Origin: Mycobacterium gordonae
GTDB taxonomy: Bacteria > Actinomycetota > Actinomycetes > Mycobacteriales > Mycobacteriaceae
Length of the DNA stretch: 47,482 nt
Assembly: GCF_002101675.1 (NCBI RefSeq)
Contig: NZ_LQOY01000252.1
Coordinates: forward strand, 1 to 47,482
Reading direction: 5' to 3'
Both the position numbers and the translations under genes were made by a program. The first letter of the stretch is position 1; each line of letters opens with the position of its first letter. Shown one piece after another: positions 32,049 through 40,103 of this stretch. The notes under the pieces were generated by a model that saw only the letters and a program-made list of their open reading frames with translations, did not search any database and was not told the DNA's origin.

Positions 32049-32708
32049 TCAATGCAGGGTCAAGGTCACCGTCTGACCCAGCGCCGAACCTGCCACCGTG
32101 TTCGCCACGTGAGCCGGCAGCGCAACTAAGACTACGCGGTCTGTCTCGCTGGACCGTAGCTTCTCCTTGGCCGACACGAGCACTACGACGGCATCGGTGG
32201 CGATCACCTTGCTGACTGCCGATCGCTGGACTTCACCGGCCGGGGCGGCTAGCACGTCCACCACGTCGCCCACTCGCAGCAGGTCGATCAGCGCGTCGTC
32301 GGCCAGATGCAACGGCACGATGCGCGCCCCGGGCCCGGCGGTCGATTCTGCCAGCCGGCTGCCCAGCAATCGGACGTCGGTGAGCACTTCGCCCCGACGT
32401 GTCGGACTGGCCAGGGTGGCACCGATCACCCGGCCGGGGTCCGTCATCGACCCCTCGGGAACGGTTGTCGCCAAACGCTTTTCCGTTCGCACATCGGAGT
32501 CGTTGAGTGCGGCCCCGGAGCCGAGGTCGCGGGCGGCGACCAACACCTCGACGCGGTCGCCCTCGGGGTCGGAGCGCAGCGCCGCGATACCGGCCAAGAC
32601 CACCAACCCGCCCGCGGCCACCCTGCGGGCCAGTACGGTCCTGGTCCAGTCCGGACGCAACACTGTTGAGATCCGGCTGGCAAGAGTGGGATTGAGCGAG
32701 TCGCCCAT
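32049..32708 (-). CDS. SAF-domain (CpaB/FlgA-like) protein, probably Rv0990c-like
   Basis: The 219-residue protein has an Arg-rich N-terminus, one transmembrane helix (about 28-43) and a SAF domain (about 50-120) with the typical EVLVAARDLGSGAALNDSDVR and RGEVLTDVRLLGSRL. A beta-rich RcpC-like region follows, VVDVLAAPAG onward. SAF proteins of this type occur in pilus and tad assembly, but no pilus genes are nearby and the role is unknown. ATG 32708 is chosen because a -10 element sits seven bases upstream. A GTG at 32714 is also possible. It lies upstream of mscL on the same strand. Confidence 0.82.
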   Translation of the reverse strand: MGDSLNPTLASRISTVLRPDWTRTVLARRVAAGGLVVLAGIAALRSDPEGDRVEVLVAARDLGSGAALNDSDVRTEKRLATTVPEGSMTDPGRVIGATLASPTRRGEVLTDVRLLGSRLAESTAGPGARIVPLHLADDALIDLLRVGDVVDVLAAPAGEVQRSAVSKVIATDAVVVLVSAKEKLRSSETDRVVLVALPAHVANTVAGSALGQTVTLTLH

Positions 32709-32715
32709 GCCCACG

Positions 32716-32721
32716 ACCCTA
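32716..32721 (-). promoter_or_regulatory. -10 hexamer for a leaderless SAF-protein transcript
   Basis: Read on the minus strand, TAGGGT is followed by seven bases and the ATG at 32708. No ribosome-binding site is present, so a leaderless message is likely. Confidence 0.45.
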
Positions 32722-32776
32722 GGGCGTGGCGCCTACCGGCGGTGCCGGTCGACGGCCTTCTTGTGGATAACGCGCG

Positions 32777-34540
32777 TCAGCCGGAAAAGGCAGCGGCGGT
32801 GTCGGGCACGCTATGCAGCGCCGGCCGACGGGTGCTACATGAGTTGGGTGCGGCACTGGTGCGGCCGTGGGTGAACGAGAGCTGCGGCACGGGTGTCCCT
32901 GGGCTGCAATTGCGTTCGACGAGCTGCGCGAACGTCTCGGTGCTCTCGATGCTACGCATGCCCACCTCGGAGAAGGCCTGCTCGCCGTAGACGTACTGGG
33001 ACAGCAGGGGATTGGTGTAGATCTGGGTGAAAGCGTCGGTGCCGACCATGATGCTCATCGTCTCGCCCAGCGGTGACCCGGCGAGCCGGTCTTCGGCCAG
33101 CAGGCCGACCAGGAATTCCACATCGTCCACCGAGTCGTACACGGCCTCGAGCGCGGCGCGGATCGCCGGATCGGACGAGATCTCCTCGAACGTCTGAACC
33201 CGTCCGAGGCTGTACAGCTCGCGATAGTCGTTGTAGGAGCGCAGGCCCCAGCCGCGGGATTTGTCCATCGCCGCCAGGTCCGCCTCCACCAGAAAGTCGG
33301 GCGTGTTGAGCAGGCTGATCAGCCCGGCGCGCTGGGATGAGGCCGCCCCGAGCAGGTTCTCGAGGCCATGCCTCAGCAGCTGTTCGTTGTTGAGCATGTA
33401 GTCCGCGGCCGCGATGGCGTGTCCCGACGCGGTCAGCTCGTCGGGCATGAGCCCGTGCCAGCGGTAGAGCAGGTTGAACTCCGCATTGATGCGGTTGGTG
33501 CGATACCAGCACTCACGTTCGGCCCAGGTCCGATCGACGATCAAGCGGAAGTTCACGGGCGAAAGGTGGTTGACGTAGTCCTCGACGACGATGCGCAGCA
33601 GTTGCACGATGTTGATGTTGCGCGCTGTCTCGAAGAGGCGGTCGTCGTCCCAGTCCGGATAGGCCGTGTGCAGCTGTGCGCACAGCCGATTGTGCTCGCG
33701 CAGAAAGATCGTGGTGATGCCGGCGAAGAAGATGGTGATGTTGCCGCGTTCCAGGCCGGTCGCGAAGAGGCGGTCCTTGCGCTGCGGTGTGAGCAACGGA
33801 TCTTGCGACAGCCGGGCGTCGCGGTAGCCCCAGGTACCGTCGGGGGTCAGGCCGACGTAGGACAGGCCGCGGAATTCAGGCCGCACCTCGCCGTTCTCGA
33901 ACAGGTAAGGCGGGTACTCCTGGCCGTCGATGCACTGGCTCTTGAGCCGGCCGCCGGATCGCTCGCGCAGGAGTGCGGTGTCGGCGGCGTGGAGGCCGTA
34001 GAGCTGGCAGAGGTCGACCTCATGGGTGGAGGTGTTGCAGCGCGGATCCCCGGCGTCCGTCTTCATAAAACCGTCGGTGAACCACTGGGCGAAGAACCCT
34101 AGCAGCGCCGAGCTGGTAGGGCAGTAGGCGATTTGCCCCGTCGGGCGCCGAAAGAGCTGCCGCAGCTCGTCGCGGTCGGGAAGCCCGTGAACCCAATCGG
34201 TGGTCGCCGGCGGTAACTGCCGCGCGGTGTAGCGGCGATCGACCAGGCCGGTCCAACTGACGTAGTGCGTCAAGGGGGCCGCCGGCTGCGGGCTCCATAA
34301 CGTGAGTGCCGTGGGCCGCGGCTGCGCGGCGTAGGCGAATAAATTGACAAACACCCGGTTGCATAACAGCCGCAGTGTGCCGGTCGAATTGATCCAATTC
34401 CAGAAACGCGGAACACCCGCGATGAAGGGAATCAGAAAATGGCGGTGAATCAATAGCCGACGGTAGACCCAAATGCGGAGGCTTATCACCGGCGCCGGCG
34501 GCGCGGCATGACGGCTAGCGTGTTCACGTGCCCAGACCAT
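32777..34540 (-). CDS. cyclooxygenase-like haem (animal-type) peroxidase/dioxygenase
   Basis: The 587-residue protein belongs to the animal haem peroxidase superfamily and looks specifically like prostaglandin H synthases. IFLREHNRLC (278-287) and EFNLLYRWHGLMPDEL (354-369) align with COX signatures, giving the catalytic Tyr359 (COX Tyr385) and proximal haem ligand His362 (His388). Arg62 aligns with the carboxylate-binding Arg120. The distal motif reads FFAQWFTDGF (149-158): Gln152 is kept, but the distal His is Asp156. The COX Tyr355 and Ser530 equivalents are not conserved. There is no signal peptide or EGF domain. GGGAGG six bases before ATG 34540 sets the start. The likely activity is fatty-acid oxygenation. 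I know no M. tuberculosis gene here. Confidence 0.88.
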   Translation of the reverse strand: MVWAREHASRHAAPPAPVISLRIWVYRRLLIHRHFLIPFIAGVPRFWNWINSTGTLRLLCNRVFVNLFAYAAQPRPTALTLWSPQPAAPLTHYVSWTGLVDRRYTARQLPPATTDWVHGLPDRDELRQLFRRPTGQIAYCPTSSALLGFFAQWFTDGFMKTDAGDPRCNTSTHEVDLCQLYGLHAADTALLRERSGGRLKSQCIDGQEYPPYLFENGEVRPEFRGLSYVGLTPDGTWGYRDARLSQDPLLTPQRKDRLFATGLERGNITIFFAGITTIFLREHNRLCAQLHTAYPDWDDDRLFETARNINIVQLLRIVVEDYVNHLSPVNFRLIVDRTWAERECWYRTNRINAEFNLLYRWHGLMPDELTASGHAIAAADYMLNNEQLLRHGLENLLGAASSQRAGLISLLNTPDFLVEADLAAMDKSRGWGLRSYNDYRELYSLGRVQTFEEISSDPAIRAALEAVYDSVDDVEFLVGLLAEDRLAGSPLGETMSIMVGTDAFTQIYTNPLLSQYVYGEQAFSEVGMRSIESTETFAQLVERNCSPGTPVPQLSFTHGRTSAAPNSCSTRRPALHSVPDTAAAFSG

Positions 34541-34771
34541 CGCAGACCTCCCACTCGATTTCGGTCGAATGGTATTGAGCACGAGCGGGAAAGCACCGCC
34601 TGTTACACAAACGCGACTCAAGGGTTATAGAAACGTGATATTCCCACTAAAGTTATGTAAATCAGTTGGACAATGCGTTTCCTGCCATTGTCTACGGGCT
34701 TCGGATGTCCATTGATTCACAGCAAGGAATGCCCGGCACTTGCACGTGCCTCCGGCGACGTCAGGTACAGA

Positions 34772-35089
34772 TCAGCTGGACGCGGTCGCGGTAGCCGCCG
34801 CCGAGTTGCTTGACGACTTGTCCGAACTGGACGTCGTCTTGCTCTCGCTCGAACCAGAGCTCGGTTTGGAGTCGCTGGACTCGCCGCTCGAACCGTTCGA
34901 TTTCTTCCCGGCCTCACGGCTGTCGGTGCGGTAGAAGCCGCTGCCCTTGAACACGACTCCGACCGAGTTGAACAGCTTTCGCAGGCGACCCGAGCACTTC
35001 TCACAGGTGGTCAGCGCGTCGTCGGTGAACGCCTGCACCTTGTCGAACCGGTCTCCGCATTCGGTGCACACGTAGCTGTACGTCGGCAC
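34772..35089 (-). CDS. ruc: FmdB-type zinc-ribbon chaperone Ruc, Rv0991c-like
   Basis: The 105-residue protein has an N-terminal zinc ribbon with Cys8, Cys11, Cys29 and Cys32 (two CxxC pairs) and a Ser/Lys-rich disordered tail from about residue 62. The M. tuberculosis counterpart is described as a redox-regulated unfolded-protein chaperone that cooperates with DnaK. The start is GTG 35089, with GGAGG six bases upstream. A CIRCE element lies 31 bases upstream, indicating HrcA repression and heat induction. Confidence 0.88.
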   Translation of the reverse strand: MPTYSYVCTECGDRFDKVQAFTDDALTTCEKCSGRLRKLFNSVGVVFKGSGFYRTDSREAGKKSNGSSGESSDSKPSSGSSESKTTSSSDKSSSNSAAATATASS

Positions 35090-35119
35090 AAAAAACCTCC
35101 GGATGATGTGAAGTCTGAC

Positions 35120-35146
35120 TTAGCACTCTACCGTCTCAAGTGCTAG
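35120..35146. promoter_or_regulatory. CIRCE element (HrcA operator) upstream of ruc
   Basis: TTAGCACTC-N9-AAGTGCTAG matches the CIRCE consensus TTAGCACTC-N9-GAGTGCTAA with a perfect left arm and two mismatches in the right arm. It lies 31 bases ahead of the ruc start, where it would cover the promoter. Confidence 0.8.
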
Positions 35147-35165
35147 AACCGCCACGTGCCGGTGA

Positions 35166-35759
35166 TCATTCCCGGACGGGCAGCGCAATCAGGCCGCGTC
35201 CTGGGGTGAGGGCGTGCGTCACCGGCACGTCATGCGGCTCGGAGGGCAACTCGTCGACCAATTCGGTGTCTCGCACGACCGCCACGAGCCGCGACCCCGG
35301 GTCCCGGAACCCCAGCGAACGGTCATAGAAGCCGCCGCCTCGCCCGAGCCGCACGCCCCGGCGGTCGACCGCCAGCGCCGGCAGCAGCACCAGCTCTGCC
35401 TCGGCCAGGGCGGATTCCGGTAACCAGGGTTCGGGCGGTTCCTGCAGCCCCCACAGCCCTGTCACGAGTTCACCGGGGCAGTACTCGCCCCACCGCAACG
35501 CCACCGGCTCCTCGTCGGGGGTGGTGTGCGCCACCGGTAGCAGGACTCGGTCCGCGACCCGCAGCAACTCATCGAGCAGGTCGACGGTGCCCGGTTCGGT
35601 AGCCAGCGGCGCATACGCGCACACCGTGCTACCAGGGACTACCACCACTTGGAGGTGGTTGCGCAGCATCCGCGCTTCGGTGCGGTGCTCTTCGTCGGTC
35701 ACCAGCCGCCGCGCCGCCCTGATCTGGCGCCGCCAGGCCCACTTGCTCGCGGTAGCCAT
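35166..35759 (-). CDS. 5-formyltetrahydrofolate cyclo-ligase, Rv0992c-like
   Basis: The 197-residue protein converts 5-formyl-THF to 5,10-methenyl-THF using ATP. Family motifs are the basic N-terminus KWAWRRQIRAARR, the central LLPVAHTTPDEEPVALRW, and the phosphate-binding loop VRLGRGGGFYDRSL (about 148-161). ATG 35759 gives the length recalled for Rv0992c; another ATG four codons upstream (35771) is possible. It lies upstream of ruc on the same strand, with the CIRCE element between them, and is divergent from galU. Confidence 0.93.
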   Translation of the reverse strand: MATASKWAWRRQIRAARRLVTDEEHRTEARMLRNHLQVVVVPGSTVCAYAPLATEPGTVDLLDELLRVADRVLLPVAHTTPDEEPVALRWGEYCPGELVTGLWGLQEPPEPWLPESALAEAELVLLPALAVDRRGVRLGRGGGFYDRSLGFRDPGSRLVAVVRDTELVDELPSEPHDVPVTHALTPGRGLIALPVRE

Positions 35760-35833
35760 GGCTTCAACCATGTCAGACCACCGGCGACCCGCGCGTTCTC
35801 CCCGCCAAGAGGTTTGTGTGCGGCGGATAAGGC

Positions 35834-35839
35834 TATGGT
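35834..35839 (+). promoter_or_regulatory. -10 hexamer for galU
   Basis: TATGGT lies eight bases before the galU ATG, and no ribosome-binding sequence intervenes, so galU may be transcribed leaderless. No good -35 element is seen. Confidence 0.4.
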
Positions 35840-35847
35840 GAGAACCG

Positions 35848-36759
35848 ATGTCACGAGCAGAAATCCCGATCCCGTTCACGGCGATAGTCCCCGCCGCCGG
35901 CTTGGGGACCCGTTTTCTTCCCGCGACCAAGACCGTGCCCAAGGAGTTGCTGCCCGTCGTCGACACCCCGGGGATTGAACTGGTGGCCGCCGAGGCCGCC
36001 GACGCCGGCGCCGAGCGGCTGGTGATCATCACCTCCGAGGGCAAGGACGGCGTCGTCGCGCACTTCGTCGAGGACCTGGTGCTGGAAGGCACCCTAGAGG
36101 CCCGCGGCAAGAAGGCCATGCTGGCCAAGGTCCGTCGCGCCCCGGCGCTGATCAAGGTCGAGTCTGTGGTGCAGGCCGAACCGCTCGGGTTGGGCCACGC
36201 GATCAGCTGCGTGGAGCCCACCCTGGCGGCTGATGAGGACGCGGTCATGGTGCTGCTCCCCGACGACCTGGTGCTGCCCACCGGCGTGCTGGAGACGATG
36301 GCGCAGGTGCGGGCCGAGCACGGCGGGACGGTGCTGTGCGCCATCGAGGTGACGCCCGAAGAGATCAGCGCCTACGGCGTTTTCGATGTTGAACCGATTC
36401 CCGGCGGCGACAACCGGGACGTGCTGCGCGTCAAGGGCATGGTCGAAAAACCCAGGGCGCAGGACGCGCCGTCGCTGTTCGCGGCGGCCGGACGCTACGT
36501 GCTGGACCGCGCGATTTTCGACGCCCTGCACCGGATCGAACGCGGCGCCGGGGGAGAAGTGCAGCTCACCGATGCCATCGCGCTGTTGATCTCCGAGGGC
36601 CACCCGGTCCACGTGGTAGTCCATCGCGGATCCCGACACGACTTGGGAAATCCCGGCGGGTACCTCAAGGCTGCGGTTGACTTTGCATTGGATCGTGACG
36701 ACTACGGCCCGGAACTTCGGCGGTGGTTGGTGGCGCGATTGGGCCTGACCGAACAGTAG
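35848..36759 (+). CDS. galU: UTP-glucose-1-phosphate uridylyltransferase
   Basis: The 303-residue nucleotidyltransferase makes UDP-glucose for trehalose, glycogen and cell-wall glycan synthesis. The nucleotide-binding signature VPAAGLGTRFLPATKTVPKE (about 10-29) and the sugar-binding GMVEKPR region (about 197-203) are intact, and the length is normal. It is followed after 43 bases by moeA1/glp in the same direction. Confidence 0.96.
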   Translation: MSRAEIPIPFTAIVPAAGLGTRFLPATKTVPKELLPVVDTPGIELVAAEAADAGAERLVIITSEGKDGVVAHFVEDLVLEGTLEARGKKAMLAKVRRAPALIKVESVVQAEPLGLGHAISCVEPTLAADEDAVMVLLPDDLVLPTGVLETMAQVRAEHGGTVLCAIEVTPEEISAYGVFDVEPIPGGDNRDVLRVKGMVEKPRAQDAPSLFAAAGRYVLDRAIFDALHRIERGAGGEVQLTDAIALLISEGHPVHVVVHRGSRHDLGNPGGYLKAAVDFALDRDDYGPELRRWLVARLGLTEQ

Positions 36760-36802
36760 CCGGCGGCTCAGTTCGCCTGGCTGGACGGCAGGAAGGCGCA
36801 CT

Positions 36803-38083
36803 GTGCGTTCTGTGGAGGAGCAACAGGCACGGATATCGGCAGCAGCGGTCGCACCTAGGCCGATCAAGGTTGCGATCGCCGAAGCCCAGGGGCTGTTGTG
36901 CGCCGAAGAGGTAGTGACCGAACGCCCGCTTCCCGGATTCGACCAGGCCGCCATCGACGGTTACGCGGTGCGCAGCGTCGACGTCCTCGGAGTCGGTGAT
37001 TCCGGACCGTTGGAGGCGGTAGGCGATGACGGTGTCGCCGCGCCCCGCGAGGCGGTGACCCTGCCGGTGATGGGGACCATCGAGGCGGGTGCGCGGACCC
37101 CCAGCCGGCTGCAGCCCCGCCAGGCCGCCCGGGTGCAGACCGGGGCGCCGCTGCCGACCCTGGCCGATGCCGTCCTGCCGCTGCGCTGGACCGACGGCGG
37201 CACCAATCGCGTCCGAATTCTGCGGGGCGCGCCCTCGGGCGCCTATGTGCGGCGCGCTGGTGACGACGTGCAGCCCGGGGATGTTGCGGTACGTGCCGGC
37301 ACCATCATCGGTGCAGCCCAGGTGGGGCTGTTGGCGGCGGTCGGCCGCGAACGTGTGCTCGTTCATCCACGCCCGCGGGTGTCGGTGATGGCAGTCGGGG
37401 GGGAGCTGGTCGACATCTCCCGCAGCCCGGGCAACGGGCAGGTTTATGACGTCAACTCCTACGCCCTGGCGGCGGCGGCGCGCGATGCCGGAGCGGAGGT
37501 CAATCGCGTCGGGATCGTCAGCAACAACCCGAAGGAACTCGGCGAGGTCGTCGAGGGCCAGCTCAACCGGGCCGAGGTGCTGGTGATCGCCGGTGGGGTG
37601 GGCGGTGCGGCGGCAGAGGCGGTCCGTGTGGTGCTGTCCGAACTCGGTGACATGGAGGTCGTGCGGGTGGCCATGCACCCGGGTTCGGTGCAGGGCTTCG
37701 GGCAGCTCGGCCGCGACGGCGTGCCGACGTTTCTGTTGCCGGCCAACCCGGTCAGCGCGCTGGTGGTCTTCGAGGTGATGGTGCGGCCGCTGATCCGGCT
37801 GTCCCTGGGCAAGCGGCATCCGATGCGCCGCATCGTGCAGGCCCGCACCCTGTCGCCGATCACGTCGGTGGCAGGCCGCAAAGGCTTCCTGCGCGGGCAG
37901 TTGATGCGCGATCAGGAGAGCGGTGAGTATCTGGTGCAGGCGTTGGGCGGAGCGCCGGGAGCGTCGTCGCATCTGCTGGCCACGCTGGCCGAGGCGAACT
38001 GTCTGGTCGTGGTGCCCAGCGGGGCCGAGCAGATACGCACCGGAGAAATCGTCGACGTCGCCTTCCTGGCTCAGCACGGCTGA
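36803..38083 (+). CDS. moeA1: MoeA1/Glp, gephyrin-like MoeA paralogue
   Basis: The 426-residue protein has the MoeA fold: LPGFDQAAIDGYAVR (43-57), beta-rich domains and a MoaB-like domain with AGGVGGAAAEAV. The molybdenum-insertase motifs are altered: SGGxSxG has become AGGVGGA, the PGKP loop reads PGSVQGFG, and LPGNPVSA reads LPANPVSA. Corynebacterial Glp, a MoeA relative that binds FtsZ and the receptor GlpR, is encoded by a gene with the same neighbours, so a cell-division scaffold is a strong alternative to cofactor synthesis. The start is GTG 36803; rimJ follows after 14 bases. Confidence 0.9.
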   Translation: MRSVEEQQARISAAAVAPRPIKVAIAEAQGLLCAEEVVTERPLPGFDQAAIDGYAVRSVDVLGVGDSGPLEAVGDDGVAAPREAVTLPVMGTIEAGARTPSRLQPRQAARVQTGAPLPTLADAVLPLRWTDGGTNRVRILRGAPSGAYVRRAGDDVQPGDVAVRAGTIIGAAQVGLLAAVGRERVLVHPRPRVSVMAVGGELVDISRSPGNGQVYDVNSYALAAAARDAGAEVNRVGIVSNNPKELGEVVEGQLNRAEVLVIAGGVGGAAAEAVRVVLSELGDMEVVRVAMHPGSVQGFGQLGRDGVPTFLLPANPVSALVVFEVMVRPLIRLSLGKRHPMRRIVQARTLSPITSVAGRKGFLRGQLMRDQESGEYLVQALGGAPGASSHLLATLAEANCLVVVPSGAEQIRTGEIVDVAFLAQHG

Positions 38084-38097
38084 TTGCCGCCGGGCCC

Positions 38098-38751
38098 GTG
38101 AACCTGTTGCGATCCAATTCCCGCCATCCTGGCTGGCCGATGAGCATGGGCCCGCTGCGGGTGGCCGCCGGGGTGATCCGGTTGCGGCCGGTGCGCATGC
38201 GCGACGGCGCGCAGTGGAGCCGGATCCGGCTGGCCGACCGCGCCAAGTTGGAGCCGTGGGAGCCCAGTACCGACGGTGAGTGGTCGGTGCGTCACTCCGT
38301 GGCCGCGTGGCCGGCGGTGTGTTCCGGGCTGCGCGCCGAGGCGCGCAAGGGGCGGATGCTGCCCTATGCGATTGAACTCGACGGGCAGTTCTGCGGGCAG
38401 CTGACCATCGGCAACGTCACCCACGGGGCGCTGCGGTCGGCGTGGATCGGCTACTGGGTGTCCAGCGAGCACACCGGCGGCGGGGTGGCCACCGGAGCCG
38501 TGGCGCTGGGGCTCGACCACTGCTTCGGGCCGGTGATGCTGCACCGGGTGGAGGCCACCGTGCGTCCGGAGAACGCCGCCAGTCGGGCCGTGCTGGCCAA
38601 AGCCGGCTTCCGCGAAGAGGGCCTCCTGCGGCGGTATCTGGAAGTCGACCGTGGCTGGCGGGACCACTTATTGGTGGCGGTGACCGTCGAAGAGGTCTAC
38701 GGGTCGGTGGCGTCGACGCTGGTGCGCGCCGGCCGGGCCAGCTGGGTCTGA
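38098..38751 (+). CDS. rimJ: GNAT acetyltransferase, RimJ-like
   Basis: The 217-residue GNAT protein is of the RimJ/RimL type, proposed to acetylate the N-terminal Ala of ribosomal protein S5. It shows the acetyl-CoA loop context VSSEHTGGGVATGAVALGL (about 120-138) and VEATVRPENAASRAVLAKAGF (about 152-172), the family signature. The start is GTG 38098, fourteen bases after moeA1. An internal ATG at 38140 would give a protein closer to the 203 residues recalled for M. tuberculosis. The partner substrate is not certain. Confidence 0.88.
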   Translation: MNLLRSNSRHPGWPMSMGPLRVAAGVIRLRPVRMRDGAQWSRIRLADRAKLEPWEPSTDGEWSVRHSVAAWPAVCSGLRAEARKGRMLPYAIELDGQFCGQLTIGNVTHGALRSAWIGYWVSSEHTGGGVATGAVALGLDHCFGPVMLHRVEATVRPENAASRAVLAKAGFREEGLLRRYLEVDRGWRDHLLVAVTVEEVYGSVASTLVRAGRASWV

Positions 38752-38892
38752 TTCTTTCCGTCGAGGTTGCCGTCAGGGCTGTGGTTGGGCGCTGATCGCG
38801 ACCGTGACGCCGATCTCGAGGGCCACACACGCGGGATCCTCCCCCAACCGAAATAAAATTGTGGCTGGCGTGACATATGTGGCGTGTGATGC

Positions 38893-38925
38893 TTGAAAGA
38901 GGCAAATTACAGGTGTGTAATTGCC
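38893..38925 (+). promoter_or_regulatory. sigma-70-type promoter with overlapping palindrome, upstream of the GlpR-like gene
   Basis: TTGAAA (38893-38898), a 17-base spacer and TGTAAT (38916-38921) form a good promoter. Overlapping it, GGCAAATTACA (38901-38911) and TGTAATTGCC (38916-38925) form an inverted repeat with one bulged A. The arrangement is that of an operator covering a -10 box. It lies about 80 bases before the ATG at 39001, in an unusually AT-rich patch. Confidence 0.5.
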
Positions 38926-39000
38926 CTGGTCGCAGTGACCCGGCCACGCAGGCCAACGATTAGGCCTCGCGGGGATCGCAACCGAAGAGAGCAGGTCATC

Positions 39001-40053
39001 ATGCCAAGCATCCCGCAATCGTTGTTGTGGATTTCGCTTGTGGTGCTGTGGTTGTTCGTGCTGGTGCCGATGTTGATCAGCAAGCGCGACGCGGTTCGGC
39101 GCACCAGCGACGTGGCCCTGGCGACCAGGGTGCTCAACGGCGGTGCCGGCGCCCGCCTGCTCAAGCGCACCGGTCCGGCGGCAGGTCATCGCAGCGACCC
39201 CGACTGGAAGCCGGAGGAGGACTGGGACACCGAGCCGATCGACGGCGCCTTCGCCGACGCTGACAAGGACCACGCGGCTGACGACGCCGACACCGACGAG
39301 CTGATGCGCCCGCGGTCGGTCGTGACGGCGATGGCGCGTGCTGACCAGGTTGCTGAGCCTGCCGAAGACGACTATCTCGATGTGGACGTGATCGACGAGG
39401 ACGCGCCCGCGCTGCCGGTGGGTGCCAGCGAGGCACAGTCTCAGGGGCCGGCGCTGCTCGCGGTCGAGCCCGAACCCGTCGACGAGCACGACGACTCGCA
39501 CGACGACCTCGCTGACGACGAGTATGAATACGTCGAAGACTCCTCCGGGTTGGAGCCCGAGGAAGACGACGACGAGATGGACGACGCGCCGCCGGCATAC
39601 CCGGTCGGCGTCAACCGGCGACGCCGGTTCGACAACAAGACCGCCGCGGCGGTCAGCGCCCGCAAGTACGCGTTCCGCAAGCGGGTGCTGGTGGCGATGG
39701 CGGTAGTGCTGGTGGGTTCGGCAATCGCCGCCTTCGAGGTGACGCCGACGGCGTGGTGGCTGTGCGCTGTCGCGACCACGGTCACCCTGATGTACCTGTT
39801 CTACCTGCGGCGGCAGACCAAGATCGAGGAGAAGGTGCGCCGGCGCCGGATGCAGCGGATGGCGCGCAGCCGGTTGGGTGTGGAGAACACCGCCGACCGG
39901 GAATACGACCTGGTTCCGTCACGGCTGCGGCGCCCTGGCGCGGTGGTATTGGAGATCGACGACGAGGACCCGATCTTCGAGCACCTGGACTACGCGGTGC
40001 CGATGCGCAACTACGGCTGGCCTCGCGACCTGCCGCGTGCCGTCGGGCAGTAG
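39001..40053 (+). CDS. GlpR/SepX-like divisome membrane protein, Rv0996-like
   Basis: The 350-residue protein has an N-terminal transmembrane helix (about 5-22), a long acidic disordered region (about 60-200, rich in Asp and Glu), two close hydrophobic helices (about 227-268) and a basic C-terminal tail. The layout and the position next to moeA1/glp and rimJ match GlpR of Corynebacterium, the membrane receptor of Glp, and SepX of Streptomyces. A role in septum formation is therefore likely. The frame is open 36 codons upstream, but ATG 39001 begins the transmembrane protein and follows AGAGCAGG. Confidence 0.83.
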   Translation: MPSIPQSLLWISLVVLWLFVLVPMLISKRDAVRRTSDVALATRVLNGGAGARLLKRTGPAAGHRSDPDWKPEEDWDTEPIDGAFADADKDHAADDADTDELMRPRSVVTAMARADQVAEPAEDDYLDVDVIDEDAPALPVGASEAQSQGPALLAVEPEPVDEHDDSHDDLADDEYEYVEDSSGLEPEEDDDEMDDAPPAYPVGVNRRRRFDNKTAAAVSARKYAFRKRVLVAMAVVLVGSAIAAFEVTPTAWWLCAVATTVTLMYLFYLRRQTKIEEKVRRRRMQRMARSRLGVENTADREYDLVPSRLRRPGAVVLEIDDEDPIFEHLDYAVPMRNYGWPRDLPRAVGQ

Positions 40054-40103
40054 TGAGCGGTTCGTTGCATCGCGGTCGCGGCTGGTAGCCTGCTTAGCGA
40101 TCA

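Noticed and set aside
36665..38077. 470-codon minus-strand frame opposite moeA1
   Set aside because: Antisense to a conserved gene, with no start context.
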